A stretch of 64,000 bases of DNA, taken from contig NZ_CP146077.1 in assembly GCF_037023725.1 (NCBI RefSeq), positions 320,001 through 384,000 of the forward strand, written 5' to 3'. The notes below the pieces were generated by a model, which made no database searches, was not told where the DNA came from, and was given only the letters and a program-made list of their open reading frames with translations. Both the position numbers and the translations under genes were made by a program. This document shows positions 51,599 through 62,397 of the stretch, one piece after another; the stretch's first letter is position 1, and each line of letters opens with the position of its first letter. The DNA is from Pseudomonas bubulae (GTDB lineage: Bacteria > Pseudomonadota > Gammaproteobacteria > Pseudomonadales > Pseudomonadaceae).

Positions 51599-53321
51599 CG
51601 GCTGGCAACTGGTAGCTCCAGGTCTCGGTCAGCACTTTTTCAGTCTTGACCGGCTCCGGAGTGGCTGGGGTCGCTTCAGGCGCCTTGGCGTCCTTGGCTG
51701 CGTGGTCTTTCTTGTCCTGTGCCTTGGCCGCAGCTTTCTCGGCTTTGGTCTCAGGTGCCTTATCCGCTTTGGCGGCCGCAGCCGGCTCAACGTCCTGGAC
51801 CAGCGCTGCACGCATTTCCGTGGCCTTGCTCGGGTCTTTGATTTTCAACCGCAGGGTCAAACGCCAGCCCTTGGTTTCAGGGTTGTAACGCACGTTGTTT
51901 TCAACCAGTTCGGCGTTGTCACCCACACTGACCTGGCTGCGCACAGCAGCATTTTCCGGCAGAGCCTTGAGGGACGGGCCTTCGAAGTCCACCAGATACG
52001 CCACACTGCCGTCTGGTTGGCGGATCAGGTTGGATTGCTTGACGTCACCGGTCGAACGCAGGGTCTGTTGTGCCCAGGCGCTGTCGGCCGGGTGCAGAGC
52101 TGCTTCATCCATGGTCCAGTGCAGGCGATAAGCGAAATCAAACGGCTTGAGCGGCTCCGGCAGGGTGTCCGGGCTCCAGAAAGCAACAATGTTGTCGTTG
52201 GTTTCGTCAGCGGTTGGAATTTCTACCAGGTCAACCGAGCCTTTGCCCCAGTCGCCCTGTGGTTCGATCCAGGCGCTTGGACGCTTATGGTAGTTGTCAT
52301 CCAGGTCTTCGTAGTGGCTGAAATCACGGCCACGTTGCAGCAAGCCGAAACCACGCGGGTTTTCAACGGCGAAGTTGCTTACCGACAAGTGTTTCGGGTT
52401 GTTCAGCGGACGCCAGATCCACTCGCCGTTACCGGCGTGAATGGCCAGGCCCGACGAATCGTGCAGTTCGCGACGGTAGTTGAGGACCTTGGACGGCTGG
52501 TTGGCGCCAAACAGGTACATGCTGGTCAGCGGAGCGATGCCCAGCTTGCCTACCTTGTCACGCAGGAACATCTGCGCTTTGACGTCCACTACCGTGTCCA
52601 CGCCCGGGCGCAGGGTAAAGCGGTAAGCACCGGTAGCCCGTGGCGAGTCCAGCAGGGCGAAGATCACCAGATGCTTGTCGTTAGGTTTGGGTTTTTCGAT
52701 CCAGAATTCGGTGAAGCGCGGGAACTCTTCGCCCGACGGCAATGCCGTGTCGATCGCCATACCACGGGCCGACAGACCATAGATCTGGCCCTTGCCCACA
52801 ACGCGGAAGTAACTCGCGCCGAGCATGGTCATGATCTCGTCCTGTTTGTCCGCCTTGTTGATTGGATACAGCACGCGGAAACCCGCCCAACCGAGGTTTT
52901 CGGTGGCTTTAGGATCGAACTTGACGTCACCGAAGTCGAAACGGCTCGGGTCGTACTTGATCTCTTCAACCGTGGTGGCGGTCACTTCGTTGATTTTCAC
53001 CGGCGTGTCGAAATGCATGCCCTGGTGATAGAAGGACAGTTTGAACGGGGTTTTGTCACCCGCCCACTGGGCCTTGTCACGGTTGAACTGGATTTTCTGG
53101 TAGTCCGCGAACTTCATGTCGCGGAATTCCTTTGGCAAATTGCTGCGCGGCGCTTGGTACTTCTGCTCGGCGAGGGTTTTAGCCTCAGCCGCCACGTCAT
53201 CCAGACTGAATGCCCACAGTTGACCCGCACCGAACAAGCAAAAGAGCGCAGAGCCCGTCACCAGTGCGTTACGCAACCGCTTGGCAGACATTTTTGGTGC
53301 ATTTAATGGACTAACAATCAC
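51591..53321 (-). CDS. opgG: Periplasmic glucan biosynthesis protein OpgG
   Basis: Periplasmic protein needed with OpgH to make osmoregulated glucans. The GTG at 53321 gives [21 protein letters not shown] with GAGG 7 bases upstream. A longer frame adds 28 residues with no family likeness. The 576-residue protein has a signal peptide ending LWA before [11 protein letters not shown]. The beta-sandwich domain follows with [42 protein letters not shown] and [17 protein letters not shown]. The C-terminus carries an Ala/Lys-rich, low-complexity stretch near residues 515-560 that is unusual for OpgG. Confidence 0.95.
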   Translation of the reverse strand: MIVSPLNAPKMSAKRLRNALVTGSALFCLFGAGQLWAFSLDDVAAEAKTLAEQKYQAPRSNLPKEFRDMKFADYQKIQFNRDKAQWAGDKTPFKLSFYHQGMHFDTPVKINEVTATTVEEIKYDPSRFDFGDVKFDPKATENLGWAGFRVLYPINKADKQDEIMTMLGASYFRVVGKGQIYGLSARGMAIDTALPSGEEFPRFTEFWIEKPKPNDKHLVIFALLDSPRATGAYRFTLRPGVDTVVDVKAQMFLRDKVGKLGIAPLTSMYLFGANQPSKVLNYRRELHDSSGLAIHAGNGEWIWRPLNNPKHLSVSNFAVENPRGFGLLQRGRDFSHYEDLDDNYHKRPSAWIEPQGDWGKGSVDLVEIPTADETNDNIVAFWSPDTLPEPLKPFDFAYRLHWTMDEAALHPADSAWAQQTLRSTGDVKQSNLIRQPDGSVAYLVDFEGPSLKALPENAAVRSQVSVGDNAELVENNVRYNPETKGWRLTLRLKIKDPSKATEMRAALVQDVEPAAAAKADKAPETKAEKAAAKAQDKKDHAAKDAKAPEATPATPEPVKTEKVLTETWSYQLPADE

Positions 53322-53552
53322 GAGCAAACCTCGCCGAAAACAGATGATGAAACCAACGGCCAGCGATCTAAATGCCAGGTTGGCGAGCACTGTTCCGACC
53401 GTCAAAGGAATAAATGATTCCCCGGACGTGTCGGATTAGTCTCTGTGTAGCGCAGGATTATCTAGTAGCCCGCGTTACAACGCATCTACTGTCAGCAAGT
53501 ATTTCTCGCTAAACCCCCCTGTTTTCAGACGAAAACACGGTTTTTCAGGGTT

Positions 53553-53990
53553 TTAGGTTTGTAACAAAAATGTCACAGGGCCATCATTGATCAAATGCAC
53601 CTGCATATCAGCGCCAAAACGCCCCGATTCGACGCTGGGGTGAAGTCGTTTTGCCGCTTCAAGCAGCTGATTGAACAACGCCTCGGCCAATGCCGGTGGT
53701 GCTGCCGTGGAAAAGCTCGGACGCAGGCCGCTCTTGGTGTCTGCCGCCAGGGTAAATTGCGAAACCAGCAGCAAACCGCCGCCGATATCGGCCAGTGACA
53801 GGTTCATTTTGCCTTCGGCATCGCTGAATACCCGATAGTTGAGCAGCTTATGCAGCAACTTGGCGGCGCTGGCTTCGGTATCCCCGGGCTCGACGGCAAC
53901 CAGCACCAGCAAGCCCTGATCGATTGAACCGACAATCTCCCCCGCTACCTCTACCCGCGCGCCACTGACGCGCTGCAACAGCCCCTTCAT
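53553..53990 (-). CDS. dtd: D-aminoacyl-tRNA deacylase
   Basis: Removes D-amino acids (and glycine from tRNA-Ala) from mischarged tRNAs. The 145-residue protein has the two cross-subunit active-site motifs SQFTLAADT (about 77-85) and NDGPVTFLL (about 134-142), including the conserved Gly-Pro pair. The ATG overlaps the pip stop by 4 bases (ATGA). Confidence 0.97.
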   Translation of the reverse strand: MKGLLQRVSGARVEVAGEIVGSIDQGLLVLVAVEPGDTEASAAKLLHKLLNYRVFSDAEGKMNLSLADIGGGLLLVSQFTLAADTKSGLRPSFSTAAPPALAEALFNQLLEAAKRLHPSVESGRFGADMQVHLINDGPVTFLLQT

Positions 53991-54958
53991 GCTTCGTCAG
54001 GCTGCAAGTTGAGCAGACGACGGGCCATTTGCTCGGTGGCGCGCACCAGGGCGTCGGTAATGCCAGGCTCGGAAGCGACGTGCCCGGCTTCACGGATGAT
54101 TTGCAGCTCACTGCCCGGCCAGGCCTGGTGCAGCTCCCAGGCGTTATCCAGCGGGCAGATCATGTCGTAGCGGCCATGCACGATCACGGCCGGCAGGTGG
54201 GCAATCTTGTGCATGTCCCGCAGCAGCTGATTGGGCTCAAGGAACGCGTTGTTCATAAAGTAATGGCATTCGATACGGGCAATGGACAATGCCCGGTGCG
54301 GGTCGCAGAAGCGCTCGACCACCTGCGGGTTGGGCCGCAGGGTGGCGGCGCGGCCTTCCCAGGTCGACCATGCCTTGGCCACATGCATCTGAGCAATCTG
54401 GTCGTTGCCCGTGAGGCGCTTGTGAAAGGCACTCATCAGGTCGTCACGCTCTTCCTCAGGGATCGGCGCGATATAGTCCTGCCAGTAGTCGGGGAAAATC
54501 CGGCTGGCCCCTGCCTGATAGAACCATTCGATTTCCTGCGGCCGCGCCAGAAAGATCCCACGCAAAATCAGGCCATGTACTTGCGCTGGATGGCTTTGCG
54601 CGTACGCCAGTGACAGGGTCGAGCCCCACGAACCGCCGAACAACACCCACTTGTCGATGCCCAGGTACAGGCGAATCCGCTCCATATCGGCGACAAGATC
54701 CCACGTGGTGTTGCTGTCCAGGCTGGCGTGCGGTGTCGAGCGACCACAGCCGCGCTGATCAAAGGTGATGATGCGATACAGGCCCGGATCGAAATAGCAG
54801 CGGCTGTTGGCATCGCAACCCGACCCCGGCCCGCCGTGGACAAACACCACCGGCAGGCCGTCTGGCGAACCGCTCTCGTCAACGTAGAGCACATGCGGGC
54901 CATCGACCGCCAGTTCATGCCGGGCGTAGGGTTTGATCTGCGGGAACAAGGTCTGCAT
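53987..54958 (-). CDS. pip: Proline iminopeptidase
   Basis: Cleaves N-terminal proline from peptides; alpha/beta hydrolase of peptidase family S33. The 323-residue protein has the oxyanion segment [11 protein letters not shown] (39-49) and the nucleophile elbow [15 protein letters not shown] (Ser110). The acid is in [10 protein letters not shown] and the base in [10 protein letters not shown]. Upstream of dtd in a two-gene unit, the arrangement seen in other Pseudomonas. Confidence 0.95.
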   Translation of the reverse strand: MQTLFPQIKPYARHELAVDGPHVLYVDESGSPDGLPVVFVHGGPGSGCDANSRCYFDPGLYRIITFDQRGCGRSTPHASLDSNTTWDLVADMERIRLYLGIDKWVLFGGSWGSTLSLAYAQSHPAQVHGLILRGIFLARPQEIEWFYQAGASRIFPDYWQDYIAPIPEEERDDLMSAFHKRLTGNDQIAQMHVAKAWSTWEGRAATLRPNPQVVERFCDPHRALSIARIECHYFMNNAFLEPNQLLRDMHKIAHLPAVIVHGRYDMICPLDNAWELHQAWPGSELQIIREAGHVASEPGITDALVRATEQMARRLLNLQPDEA

Positions 54959-55064
54959 TACGCACTCCAGGGAGGGGTCGAAAGAGATTGCCGTCAGGCA
55001 TCATAAACCCGATTGGAGGTATTGAGCATGCCCTTACTAAAAGGATGGGGTTTGGATCGGTGGC

Positions 55065-55171
55065 GCGCCTCCAACCCTCTCCTGTAGGGCGAGGGGGGCT
55101 GATTGTCGGTGTTCTTGAGGCCGCGCGCACTCTGTCCCCTCTCCCTCCGGGAGAGGGCTAGGGTGAGGGGC
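55065..55171. repeat. Third palindromic repeat family (CCCTCTCC...GGAGAGGG)
   Basis: Left part CCTCCAACCCTCTCCTGTAG... (55068-55096) and right part CCCCTCTCCCTCCGGGAGAG... (55136-55170) are rough inverse complements (ACCCTAGCCCTCTCCC on the other strand). The right part contains its own hairpin CCCTCTCCC-tc-CGGGAGAGGG. It lies between hutG and pip and is unrelated to the GTGGGAGC family. Confidence 0.7.
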
Positions 55172-55178
55172 TTTTGAC

Positions 55179-55973
55179 TTAACGTTCCCGGCCCCACTCA
55201 ATAATCCGCGCCAACAATTGCTTGAGTACCACCCGGGTCGGTGCCGCAAGGTCTTCGCGATAGTTGAACGGCTCGAACTCTTCCATATAGGTGCACTGCG
55301 CCAGTTCCAGTTGCACAGCATGGATGTTGTCCACCGGACTGCCGTAATGACGGGTGATATGGCCACCCTTGAAGCGTCCGTTCAGTACATGACTGTAGGC
55401 TGGATGCTCGGCACAAATGGCTTCAAGATCGCGGGCCAGCGTCGGATCGCAACTGGCACCATTGAAGGTGCCCAGATTGAAGTCCGGCAGACGGCCGTCA
55501 AACAGATGAGGGATTTGCGAACGAATGGAATGCGCATCAAACAGCAGCGCATAGCCAAACTCGTCTTTCATGCGTTTGAGTTCCTGTTGCAAGGTCTGGT
55601 GATAGGGTTTCCAGATCTGCTCCAGGTACGTCGCACGCTCCTCTTTCGTAGGCACCAGCCCTTCACGAAACAATGGCACGCCATCAAATAGCGTGGCCGG
55701 GAACAAACCTGTGGTGGCGCCCACATACATCGGCGCATCGTCCTGCGGGCGATTGAGGTCAATCACAAACCGCGAATACTCGGCTGCCAGGGTGCTGGCA
55801 CCCAGCTCGCTGGCAAAGTCGTACAGCTGCGGGATATGCCAGTCGGTGTCCGGCAGGCTTTGCGCCTCAGGGATCAGCCCGGCCTTGACTGCCGGAGTCA
55901 GTTTCAGACCAGCATGGGGCATGCTGATCAGCAACGGCACGCGGCCTTGTTTGAATGTCAGAACCTTGTCCAC
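55179..55973 (-). CDS. hutG: N-formylglutamate deformylase
   Basis: Last step of the five-step histidine route in Pseudomonas: N-formylglutamate to glutamate and formate. The 264-residue protein starts at GTG with AGGAG 7 bases upstream. Motifs include LLISMPHAGLKL, FVIDLNRPQDD, LLFDAHSIRSQIPHLFDGRLPDFNLGT (metal-binding DAHS) and GGHITRHYG. Last gene of the hut run, 10 bases after hutI. Confidence 0.96.
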   Translation of the reverse strand: MDKVLTFKQGRVPLLISMPHAGLKLTPAVKAGLIPEAQSLPDTDWHIPQLYDFASELGASTLAAEYSRFVIDLNRPQDDAPMYVGATTGLFPATLFDGVPLFREGLVPTKEERATYLEQIWKPYHQTLQQELKRMKDEFGYALLFDAHSIRSQIPHLFDGRLPDFNLGTFNGASCDPTLARDLEAICAEHPAYSHVLNGRFKGGHITRHYGSPVDNIHAVQLELAQCTYMEEFEPFNYREDLAAPTRVVLKQLLARIIEWGRER

Positions 55974-55983
55974 AAGCTTTCTC

Positions 55984-57189
55984 CTAAAGCGTTACGTCAA
56001 CGCCGCTACGCACGACGCGTTTGTCCAGATCACCGCCCAGCCAATAAGCCAGGTCTGCCGGACGATCAATGTTCCAGGCGACAAAGTCGGCCACCTTGCC
56101 GGGCTCAAGCGAGCCGTGGGTCTCGCCCATGCCCAATGCCGTTGCCGCGTGCAGGGTGACCCCGGCCAGGGCTTCTTCGGGGGTCATACGGAACAGGGTG
56201 CAGGCCATGTTCAGCATCAGGCGCAACGACAGTCCCGGCGAGGTTCCCGGGTTGAGGTCACTGGCAATGGCGATTTTTACCCCGTGCTTGCGCAGGGCCT
56301 CCATCGGCGGCAACTGGGTTTCACGCAAGAAGTAAAACGCACCAGGCAAGAGCACGGCCACGGTGCCGGAGGCGGCCATGGCAATGGCGTCTTCTTCGGT
56401 CATGAATTCCAGATGATCGGCCGACAGCGCCTGATAGCGCGCCGCCAAGCTGGAGCCATGCAATGAAGACAGCTGCTCGGCGTGCAATTTGACCGGCAGG
56501 CCCAATTGCTGCGCTACCTTGAACACCCGCTCGACCTGGGCCGGTGAGAACGCCAGGTATTCGCAGAACGCATCCACAGCGTCCACCAGCCCTTCGGCCG
56601 CCAGCGCGGGTAGCATCTCGTTGCAGATATGCTCGATATAGTCATCGGCGCGATCCTTGAACTCCGGCGGCAAGGCATGGGCGGCCAGGCAGGTGCTGCG
56701 CACCGTGACCGGCAACGCTTCGCCAAGACGGCGGATCACCCGCAAAATTTTGCGTTCACTCTCCAGGCTCAGGCCATAACCGGACTTGATCTCGACACTG
56801 GTCACGCCATCGCGCAGCAAACACCGCAAACGCTGACGGGCACTGTCGAACAACTCGTCCTCGCTGGCCGCGCGGGTCGCACGCACAGTGCTGGCAATAC
56901 CGCCTCCGGCCGCGGCGATTTCGGCATAGCTCACGCCTTGCAGACGCTGCTCGAACTCACCGCTGCGGTTGCCGCCAAACACCGTGTGCGTATGGCAATC
57001 GATAAGCCCCGGCGTTACCCACGCGCCTTCAAGGCCGTGGGTTTGCCCATATTCGCCCGTCGGCAACTGCTGACGCGGGCCAAGCCACTCAATGTAGCCG
57101 TCACGGGTGACGAGGGCGGCATCCTCGATGATCGAGTACGTGCCGTTGGCCATTGTTGCGACATTGCAGTGCTGCCAAAGGGTTTTCAT
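55984..57189 (-). CDS. hutI: Imidazolonepropionase
   Basis: Third step of histidine breakdown: hydrolyses 4-imidazolone-5-propionate to formimidoylglutamate. The 401-residue metal-dependent amidohydrolase has [19 protein letters not shown] (metal-binding HxH), [31 protein letters not shown], and [11 protein letters not shown] with the late Asp ligand. It lies between hutT and hutG. Confidence 0.97.
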   Translation of the reverse strand: MKTLWQHCNVATMANGTYSIIEDAALVTRDGYIEWLGPRQQLPTGEYGQTHGLEGAWVTPGLIDCHTHTVFGGNRSGEFEQRLQGVSYAEIAAAGGGIASTVRATRAASEDELFDSARQRLRCLLRDGVTSVEIKSGYGLSLESERKILRVIRRLGEALPVTVRSTCLAAHALPPEFKDRADDYIEHICNEMLPALAAEGLVDAVDAFCEYLAFSPAQVERVFKVAQQLGLPVKLHAEQLSSLHGSSLAARYQALSADHLEFMTEEDAIAMAASGTVAVLLPGAFYFLRETQLPPMEALRKHGVKIAIASDLNPGTSPGLSLRLMLNMACTLFRMTPEEALAGVTLHAATALGMGETHGSLEPGKVADFVAWNIDRPADLAYWLGGDLDKRVVRSGVDVTL

Positions 57190-57216
57190 CGCGTCACTCC
57201 GTCAATGATCAAAAAC

Positions 57217-58620
57217 TCAGGAAAGCTCGGGAGCCACTTCAATTGCCCGACCCGCTGCAGGTTTTACCCACAGCAGATAAGCCACAACCAGCATGAGAAT
57301 CCAGACCACACCTACCATTAGCGCGGCTTGTGTCTCAGGGAAGTAACCCAGTACGCCGAAGATAAACACCATGAACACAATGGCGGCAATCGGCGCATAC
57401 GGCCAGAACGGCACCGGGAACTTGAGTTCGGCCACTTGTTCACGGGTCATGGAACGACGCATGGCCACCTGGGTGACCAGAATCATCAGCCATACCCATA
57501 CCGTGGCAAAGGTCGCAATCGAGGCGATTACCAAAAAGATGTTTTCCGGGATCAGGTAGTTAAGCACCACACCCACCAGCAAGGTGGCGCCCATTACCAG
57601 CACGGTCATCCACGGCACGCCGTGTCTGGAAATTTTGGCAAAGCCCTTGGGCGCCTGCCCTTGCTGGGCCAGCCCGTACATCATGCGGCCTGCACCGAAG
57701 ATGTCGCTGTTGATCGCCGACACTGCCGCCGAGATCACCACAATATTGAGGATGGTGGCCGCCGAGCTGATACCCAGACTGTCAAAGATCTGCACAAACG
57801 GGCTGCCCTGGCTGCCGATCTGAGTCCACGGGTAAATGGCCATCAGTACAAACAGAGTCAGTACATAGAACAGCAGAATGCGCAGCGGCACCGCGTTGAT
57901 CGCTTTAGGGATCACACGCTGCGGGTCTTTGGCTTCGCCAGCGGTGATACCAATGATTTCAATGCCGCCAAAGGCAAACATCACCACGGCAAACGAGGCG
58001 ATCAAACCGCCCACGCCATTGGGCATGAAGCCGCCGAAGGACCACAGGTTGCTGATGCCGGTCGCCACCGCATCGGAGCTGCCCGAGGTGCCAATACCAA
58101 ACAGCATGATGCCGAAGCCGGCCAGGATCATCGCCACGATGGCAGCAACCTTGAGCAGCGACAGCCAGAACTCCATTTCACCGAAGACTTTAACGCTGCA
58201 CAGGTTCAGGCCGCCAATCAGCAGCACGATGCCCAGCACCCAGATCCAGCGCGCCACTTCCGGGAACCAGAAGCCCATGTAAATACCGAACGCGGTGACA
58301 TCGGCCAGACACACGATGATCATCTCGAAGGCATAGGTCCAGCCGAGAATAAAGCCCGACATGGGCCCTAGATAGGTGCTGGCGTAGTGACCGAAGGAAC
58401 CGGACACCGGATTGTGCACGGCCATTTCGCCCAGTGCGCGCATGACCATGAAGACCGCCGCGCCACCAATCAGGTAAGCCAGCAGCACAGCAGGTCCAGC
58501 CATTTGGATGGCAGCGGCTGAACCATAGAAAAGACCCGTCCCGATCGCTGAACCCAGCGCCATGAAACGGATGTGGCGAGCGGAAAGCCCGCGTTTCAAA
58601 CCTTGAGTCTGGTTTTGCAT
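57217..58620 (-). CDS. hutT: Histidine permease of the amino-acid/polyamine/organocation family
   Basis: A 467-residue transporter with 12 predicted membrane helices. It opens [29 protein letters not shown], the conserved helix 1 of the amino-acid permease branch, and has [17 protein letters not shown]. The ATG has AAGGA 8 bases upstream; 40 codons further upstream are open but cross a hairpin and lack similarity. Its position between hutH and hutI matches HutTh of P. fluorescens SBW25, shown there to carry histidine. The substrate is inferred from that context. Confidence 0.88.
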   Translation of the reverse strand: MQNQTQGLKRGLSARHIRFMALGSAIGTGLFYGSAAAIQMAGPAVLLAYLIGGAAVFMVMRALGEMAVHNPVSGSFGHYASTYLGPMSGFILGWTYAFEMIIVCLADVTAFGIYMGFWFPEVARWIWVLGIVLLIGGLNLCSVKVFGEMEFWLSLLKVAAIVAMILAGFGIMLFGIGTSGSSDAVATGISNLWSFGGFMPNGVGGLIASFAVVMFAFGGIEIIGITAGEAKDPQRVIPKAINAVPLRILLFYVLTLFVLMAIYPWTQIGSQGSPFVQIFDSLGISSAATILNIVVISAAVSAINSDIFGAGRMMYGLAQQGQAPKGFAKISRHGVPWMTVLVMGATLLVGVVLNYLIPENIFLVIASIATFATVWVWLMILVTQVAMRRSMTREQVAELKFPVPFWPYAPIAAIVFMVFIFGVLGYFPETQAALMVGVVWILMLVVAYLLWVKPAAGRAIEVAPELS

Positions 58621-58657
58621 TTCGCGTCCTTGATTATTTTTGTCGGCGAAAACAGAG

Positions 58658-58691
58658 ACGCAGAGAGCCCGTAGGCCCTCTGCGTTTTTTT
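58658..58691. terminator. Hairpin between hutH and hutT
   Basis: Stem ACGCAGAG...CTCTGCGT with inner GCC/GGC pairing, followed on the plus strand by seven T. On the minus (hut) strand the downstream T-run is interrupted, so it may only reduce read-through from hutH to hutT. Confidence 0.6.
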
Positions 58692-58694
58692 GGA

Positions 58695-60227
58695 TTACAG
58701 GCTTGGCAGAACGTGTGCAGGCAGCAGTGCGTTCAGGCAACGGGACGCCAGCAGTTGCATGGCGATTTCGATGTCCGGTGCGAAGAAACGGTCTTTTTCA
58801 TAATGCGCGACTTTGCTGCGCAGGGTGGTGCGGGCGATTTCCAGCTTGGCGGACGTTTTCAGGCCATCACGCAGATCCAGGCCCTGGCACGCGGCCAGCC
58901 ATTCAATGGCCAGAACACCGCGAACGTTTTCGGCCATTTCCCACAGACGCTTGCCCGCAGAAGGCGCCATCGATACGTGGTCTTCCTGGTTGGCCGAGGT
59001 AGGAATGCTGTCCACGCTATGCGGGTGGGACAACGCCTTGTTCTCGCTGGCCAGGGCCGCAGCCGTTACCTGGGCGATCATGAAACCGGAGTTGACGCCG
59101 CCATTGGCCACCAGGAACGGCGGCAGTTGCGACATATGCTTGTCCATCATCAACGAGATGCGACGCTCACTCAGCGAACCGATTTCGGCAATGGCCAGGG
59201 CCATGTTGTCGGCTGCCATCGCCACTGGTTCGGCGTGGAAGTTACCGCCAGAGATCACGTCGCCCTGTTCGGCAAATACCAGCGGGTTATCCGACACTGC
59301 GTTGGCTTCAATGCCCAGCACTTCGGCGGCCTGACGGAACTGGGTCAGGCAGGCGCCCATGACTTGTGGCTGGCAGCGCAAGGAGTACGGGTCTTGTACC
59401 TTGTCGCAGTTTTTGTGCGACTCGGACACTGCGCTGCTGGTGCCCAGCAGATCGCGATAAATCGCCGCCGCGTCGATTTGACCGCGTTGGCCGCGGGCAG
59501 CATGAATGCGTGGGTCGAACGGCGAGCGCGAACCCAGAACGGCTTCAACGGTCAGGCCGCCACAGGCCATCGCAGCGGCAAACAGGTCTTCGCCTTCAAA
59601 CAGACCGCGCAGAGCGTAGGCCGTCGATACTTGAGTACCGTTAAGCAGGGCCAGGCCTTCCTTGGCAGCCAGGGTCAGCGGCTCAAGACCGGCTTGTTTC
59701 AAGGCAGTGACGGCATCCAGCCACTCGCCTTTGTAACGAGCCTTGCCTTCACCCAGCAGCACCAGGGACATATGCGCCAGGGGTGCCAGGTCGCCCGATG
59801 CGCCCACCGAACCTTTGAGCGGAATATGCGGGTAAACCTCGGCATTGATCAGGGCGATCAATGCATCGATGACCACGCGACGAATCCCGGAGAAACCACG
59901 GCTCAGGCTGTTGACCTTGAGCACCATGATCAGGCGCACCAGATCATCGCTGATTGGCTCGCCGATACCGGCGGCGTGGGAAAGCACCAGGGAACGCTGG
60001 AGGTTTTCCAGGTCTTCGCTGGCGATTTTGGTCGAAGCCAACAAGCCAAAACCTGTATTGATACCGTAGGTGGTGCGGTTTTCGGCAAGGATCTGCTCAA
60101 CGCACGCCACGCTGGCATCGATCTGCGCCGAGGCGCTCGCGTCCAGGCTGAGGGTAACCGGCTGCTGATAAATGTCACGCAGTTGGGCAAGGCTCAGTTG
60201 GCCGGGGATCAGGTTTAACTCAAGCAC
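58695..60227 (-). CDS. hutH: Histidine ammonia-lyase
   Basis: Removes ammonia from histidine to give urocanate. The 510-residue protein has the Ala143-Ser144-Gly145 triad in [21 protein letters not shown], which forms the MIO cofactor. It also has YGINTGFG (Tyr53 region) and QDPYS-like LRCQPQVMG. It starts at GTG with AAGGAG upstream. P. fluorescens SBW25 has two hutH copies; only one is present here. Confidence 0.97.
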   Translation of the reverse strand: MLELNLIPGQLSLAQLRDIYQQPVTLSLDASASAQIDASVACVEQILAENRTTYGINTGFGLLASTKIASEDLENLQRSLVLSHAAGIGEPISDDLVRLIMVLKVNSLSRGFSGIRRVVIDALIALINAEVYPHIPLKGSVGASGDLAPLAHMSLVLLGEGKARYKGEWLDAVTALKQAGLEPLTLAAKEGLALLNGTQVSTAYALRGLFEGEDLFAAAMACGGLTVEAVLGSRSPFDPRIHAARGQRGQIDAAAIYRDLLGTSSAVSESHKNCDKVQDPYSLRCQPQVMGACLTQFRQAAEVLGIEANAVSDNPLVFAEQGDVISGGNFHAEPVAMAADNMALAIAEIGSLSERRISLMMDKHMSQLPPFLVANGGVNSGFMIAQVTAAALASENKALSHPHSVDSIPTSANQEDHVSMAPSAGKRLWEMAENVRGVLAIEWLAACQGLDLRDGLKTSAKLEIARTTLRSKVAHYEKDRFFAPDIEIAMQLLASRCLNALLPAHVLPSL

Positions 60228-60281
60228 GTTAATACTCCTTCACGCGTGTTACCGAAAATTATAGAAATCTTTAACAACCAT

Positions 60282-60332
60282 GTGGGAGCGAGCCTGCTCG
60301 CGAAGGCCGTTCGCGAGCAGGCTCGCTCCCAC
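60282..60332. repeat. REP palindrome variant between hutU and hutH
   Basis: Perfect 23-bp inverted arms beginning GTGGGAGCGAGCCTGCTCGC (60282-60304) with a 5-base loop ggccg. A sequence variant of the GTGGGAGC family (GAGCCTGC instead of GGGCTTGC). It lies 13 bases past the hutU stop, where it could separate hutU and hutH expression. Confidence 0.88.
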
Positions 60333-60345
60333 GGGAGACCAGAGG

Positions 60346-62043
60346 TCAGCCGTTGATCATCGGCAGGTTCAGGCCCTGCTCGTTGGCGCAATCGATGGCG
60401 ATGTCGTAACCGGCATCGGCGTGACGCATTACACCGGTGGCCGGGTCGTTGTGCAGGACACGGGCGATGCGCTCAGCCGCTTCGTCGGTACCGTCACACA
60501 CGATCACCATGCCCGAATGCTGGGAGAAGCCCATGCCGACGCCGCCGCCGTGGTGCAGCGACACCCAGGTCGCGCCGCTGGCAGTGTTGAGCAAGGCATT
60601 GAGCAGTGGCCAGTCGGACACGGCATCCGAGCCGTCCTGCATGGCTTCGGTTTCGCGGTTCGGGCTGGATACCGAGCCGGAGTCCAGGTGGTCGCGGCCA
60701 ATCACGATCGGGGCCTTCAGCTCGCCGCTGCGCACCATTTCGTTGAACGCCAGGCCCAGCTTGGCACGCTGGCCCAGGCCGACCCAGCAGATACGTGCCG
60801 GCAGCCCCTGGAAGCTGATGCGCTCGCGCGCCATGTCCAGCCAGTTGTGCAGGTGAGCGTCGTCGGCGATCAGCTCCTTGACCTTGGCATCGGTCTTGTA
60901 GATATCTTCGGCATCCCCCGACAGCGCGACCCAGCGGAACGGCCCTACACCACGGCAGAACAGTGGGCGGATATAAGCAGGGACAAAACCCGGGAAGTCG
61001 AAGGCGTTTTCTACGCCAACTTCTTTAGCCATCTGACGGATGTTGTTGCCGTAGTCGAAGGTCGGCACGCCAGCTTTCTGGAATGCCAGCATCGCTTCAA
61101 CGTGCTCACCCATTGACGCTTTGGCAGCTTTGACCACAGCAGCCGGATCGGTCACGGCGCGGTCGCGGTACTGCTCCCAGGTCCAGCCTTTTGGCAGGTA
61201 GCCATTCAGCGGGTCGTGGGCGCTGGTCTGGTCGGTGACCATGTCCGGGCGCACACCACGGCGAACCATTTCTGGCAGCAGTTCAGCAGCGTTGCCGCAC
61301 AGGGCAATGGAAATCGCTTTGCCTTCAGCGGTGTATTTGGCAATACGCGCCAGTGCGTCATCCAGGTCCGCGGCTTGCTCGTCGACATAACGGGTGGCCA
61401 GACGGAAATCGATACGGCTTTGCTGGCATTCGATGTTCAGCGAGCAGGCACCGGCCAGAGTTGCTGCCAGCGGTTGTGCGCCGCCCATGCCGCCCAGGCC
61501 TGCGGTCAGTACCCACTTGCCGACCAGGCTGCCGTTGTAGTGCTGGCGACCGGCCTCGACGAAGGTTTCGTAGGTGCCCTGGACGATGCCCTGGCTGCCG
61601 ATATAGATCCAGCTGCCGGCGGTCATCTGGCCGTACATGGCCAGGCCCTTGGCGTCGAGTTCGTTGAAGTGCTCCCAGGTGGCCCAGTGCGGTACCAGGT
61701 TGGAGTTGGCGATCAGTACCCGTGGCGCGTTGCTGTGGGTTTTGAACACGCCGACCGGCTTGCCCGATTGCACCAGCAGGGTTTCGTCATCGTTGAGGTT
61801 GGTCAGGCTTTCGACGATTTTGTCGTAGCACTCCCAGTTGCGCGCTGCCCGACCAATACCGCCATACACCACCAGTTCAGTCGGGTTCTCGGCCACTTGC
61901 GGGTCGAGGTTGTTCATCAGCATCCGCAGGGGTGCTTCGGTCATCCAGCTTTTGGCAGTGAGCTGGGTGCCGCGGGCGGCGCGGATCTCACCATCACGGT
62001 GACGGGTGAACTCGGCAGGCGATTTTGGGGTAGTTGAAGTCAC
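60346..62043 (-). CDS. hutU: Urocanate hydratase
   Basis: Second step of histidine breakdown: urocanate to imidazolonepropionate using tightly bound NAD. The GTG at 62043 gives [22 protein letters not shown] with GAGGAG 6 bases upstream; the longer frame runs into the promoter. The 565-residue protein has [37 protein letters not shown] (NAD-binding) and [22 protein letters not shown]. First gene of the main hut transcription unit. Confidence 0.97.
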   Translation of the reverse strand: MTSTTPKSPAEFTRHRDGEIRAARGTQLTAKSWMTEAPLRMLMNNLDPQVAENPTELVVYGGIGRAARNWECYDKIVESLTNLNDDETLLVQSGKPVGVFKTHSNAPRVLIANSNLVPHWATWEHFNELDAKGLAMYGQMTAGSWIYIGSQGIVQGTYETFVEAGRQHYNGSLVGKWVLTAGLGGMGGAQPLAATLAGACSLNIECQQSRIDFRLATRYVDEQAADLDDALARIAKYTAEGKAISIALCGNAAELLPEMVRRGVRPDMVTDQTSAHDPLNGYLPKGWTWEQYRDRAVTDPAAVVKAAKASMGEHVEAMLAFQKAGVPTFDYGNNIRQMAKEVGVENAFDFPGFVPAYIRPLFCRGVGPFRWVALSGDAEDIYKTDAKVKELIADDAHLHNWLDMARERISFQGLPARICWVGLGQRAKLGLAFNEMVRSGELKAPIVIGRDHLDSGSVSSPNRETEAMQDGSDAVSDWPLLNALLNTASGATWVSLHHGGGVGMGFSQHSGMVIVCDGTDEAAERIARVLHNDPATGVMRHADAGYDIAIDCANEQGLNLPMING

Positions 62044-62108
62044 GGGTAACTCCTCAGCGTTGGGCAGATGCGTCGGGTGTGAGAAGAGGATCGACGCACA
62101 CTTATGTA

Positions 62109-62122
62109 CTTGTACATACAAG
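62109..62122. promoter_or_regulatory. HutC operator in front of hutU
   Basis: Palindrome CTTGTA-ca-TACAAG, overlapping a second TGTAC-tt-GTACA at 62105-62116. GntR/HutC-family repressors bind TGTA...TACA palindromes; a related site TGTATATACA lies in the hutC/hutF gap. It covers the expected transcription start of hutU. Confidence 0.7.
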
Positions 62123-62126
62123 CATA

Positions 62127-62142
62127 TGCAAGTTAGCGGCCA
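62127..62142 (-). promoter_or_regulatory. Sigma-54 (RpoN) promoter of hutU
   Basis: On the minus strand TGGCCG, 5 bases, TTGCA: the GG and GC are in the right spacing for the RpoN consensus TGGCAC-N5-TTGCA. In P. fluorescens the hutU promoter is known to be sigma-54 dependent and activated by CbrB. The start of transcription would fall near 62116. Confidence 0.75.
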
Positions 62143-62296
62143 ATCTGAAAATTTTCCTGATGAAAAAGCTGCAAGCCACGGAAATAAAGGTGCGCAACCG
62201 CAAGAGAAGGTTCTTGGTGGAGAGGGAGAAATTAGCGAGGGGTGTTACTGAAGTAGATGTGTGCGCTGATTTGGGGCGTTTGGTAACGCATGTGTT

Positions 62297-62382
62297 CTGT
62301 GGGAGCGGGCTTGCTCGCGATCGCATCACTGCGACCCGCCAATAAACCGAGTCACCTGCATCGCGAGCAAGTCCGCTCCCAC
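62297..62382. repeat. REP doublet (REPIN), GTGGGAGC family
   Basis: Left arm CTGTGGGAGCGGGCTTGCTC... (62297-62321), right arm ATCGCGAGCAAGTCCGCTCC... ending 62382, with one C-to-T change in the right arm. It lies 15 bases downstream of the hutD stop. Confidence 0.9.
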
Positions 62383-62397
62383 CTGATCAGGACGGTG

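Larger units (their letters stand above)
62044..62397. other. Intergenic region between hutD and hutU
   Basis: A 354-base gap without a gene. It holds, from the hutU side, the ribosome site, a HutC-type operator (62109-62122), a sigma-54-type promoter (62127-62142) and a REP doublet near hutD. No other recognisable element was found between about 62145 and 62295; binding sites for CbrB or NtrC would be expected there. Confidence 0.6.

Noticed and set aside
51702..53306. Open frame of 534 codons opposite opgG
   Set aside because: Antisense shadow of opgG without domain similarity.
58713..60218. Open frame of 501 codons opposite hutH
   Set aside because: Antisense shadow; hutH on the other strand has all catalytic motifs.
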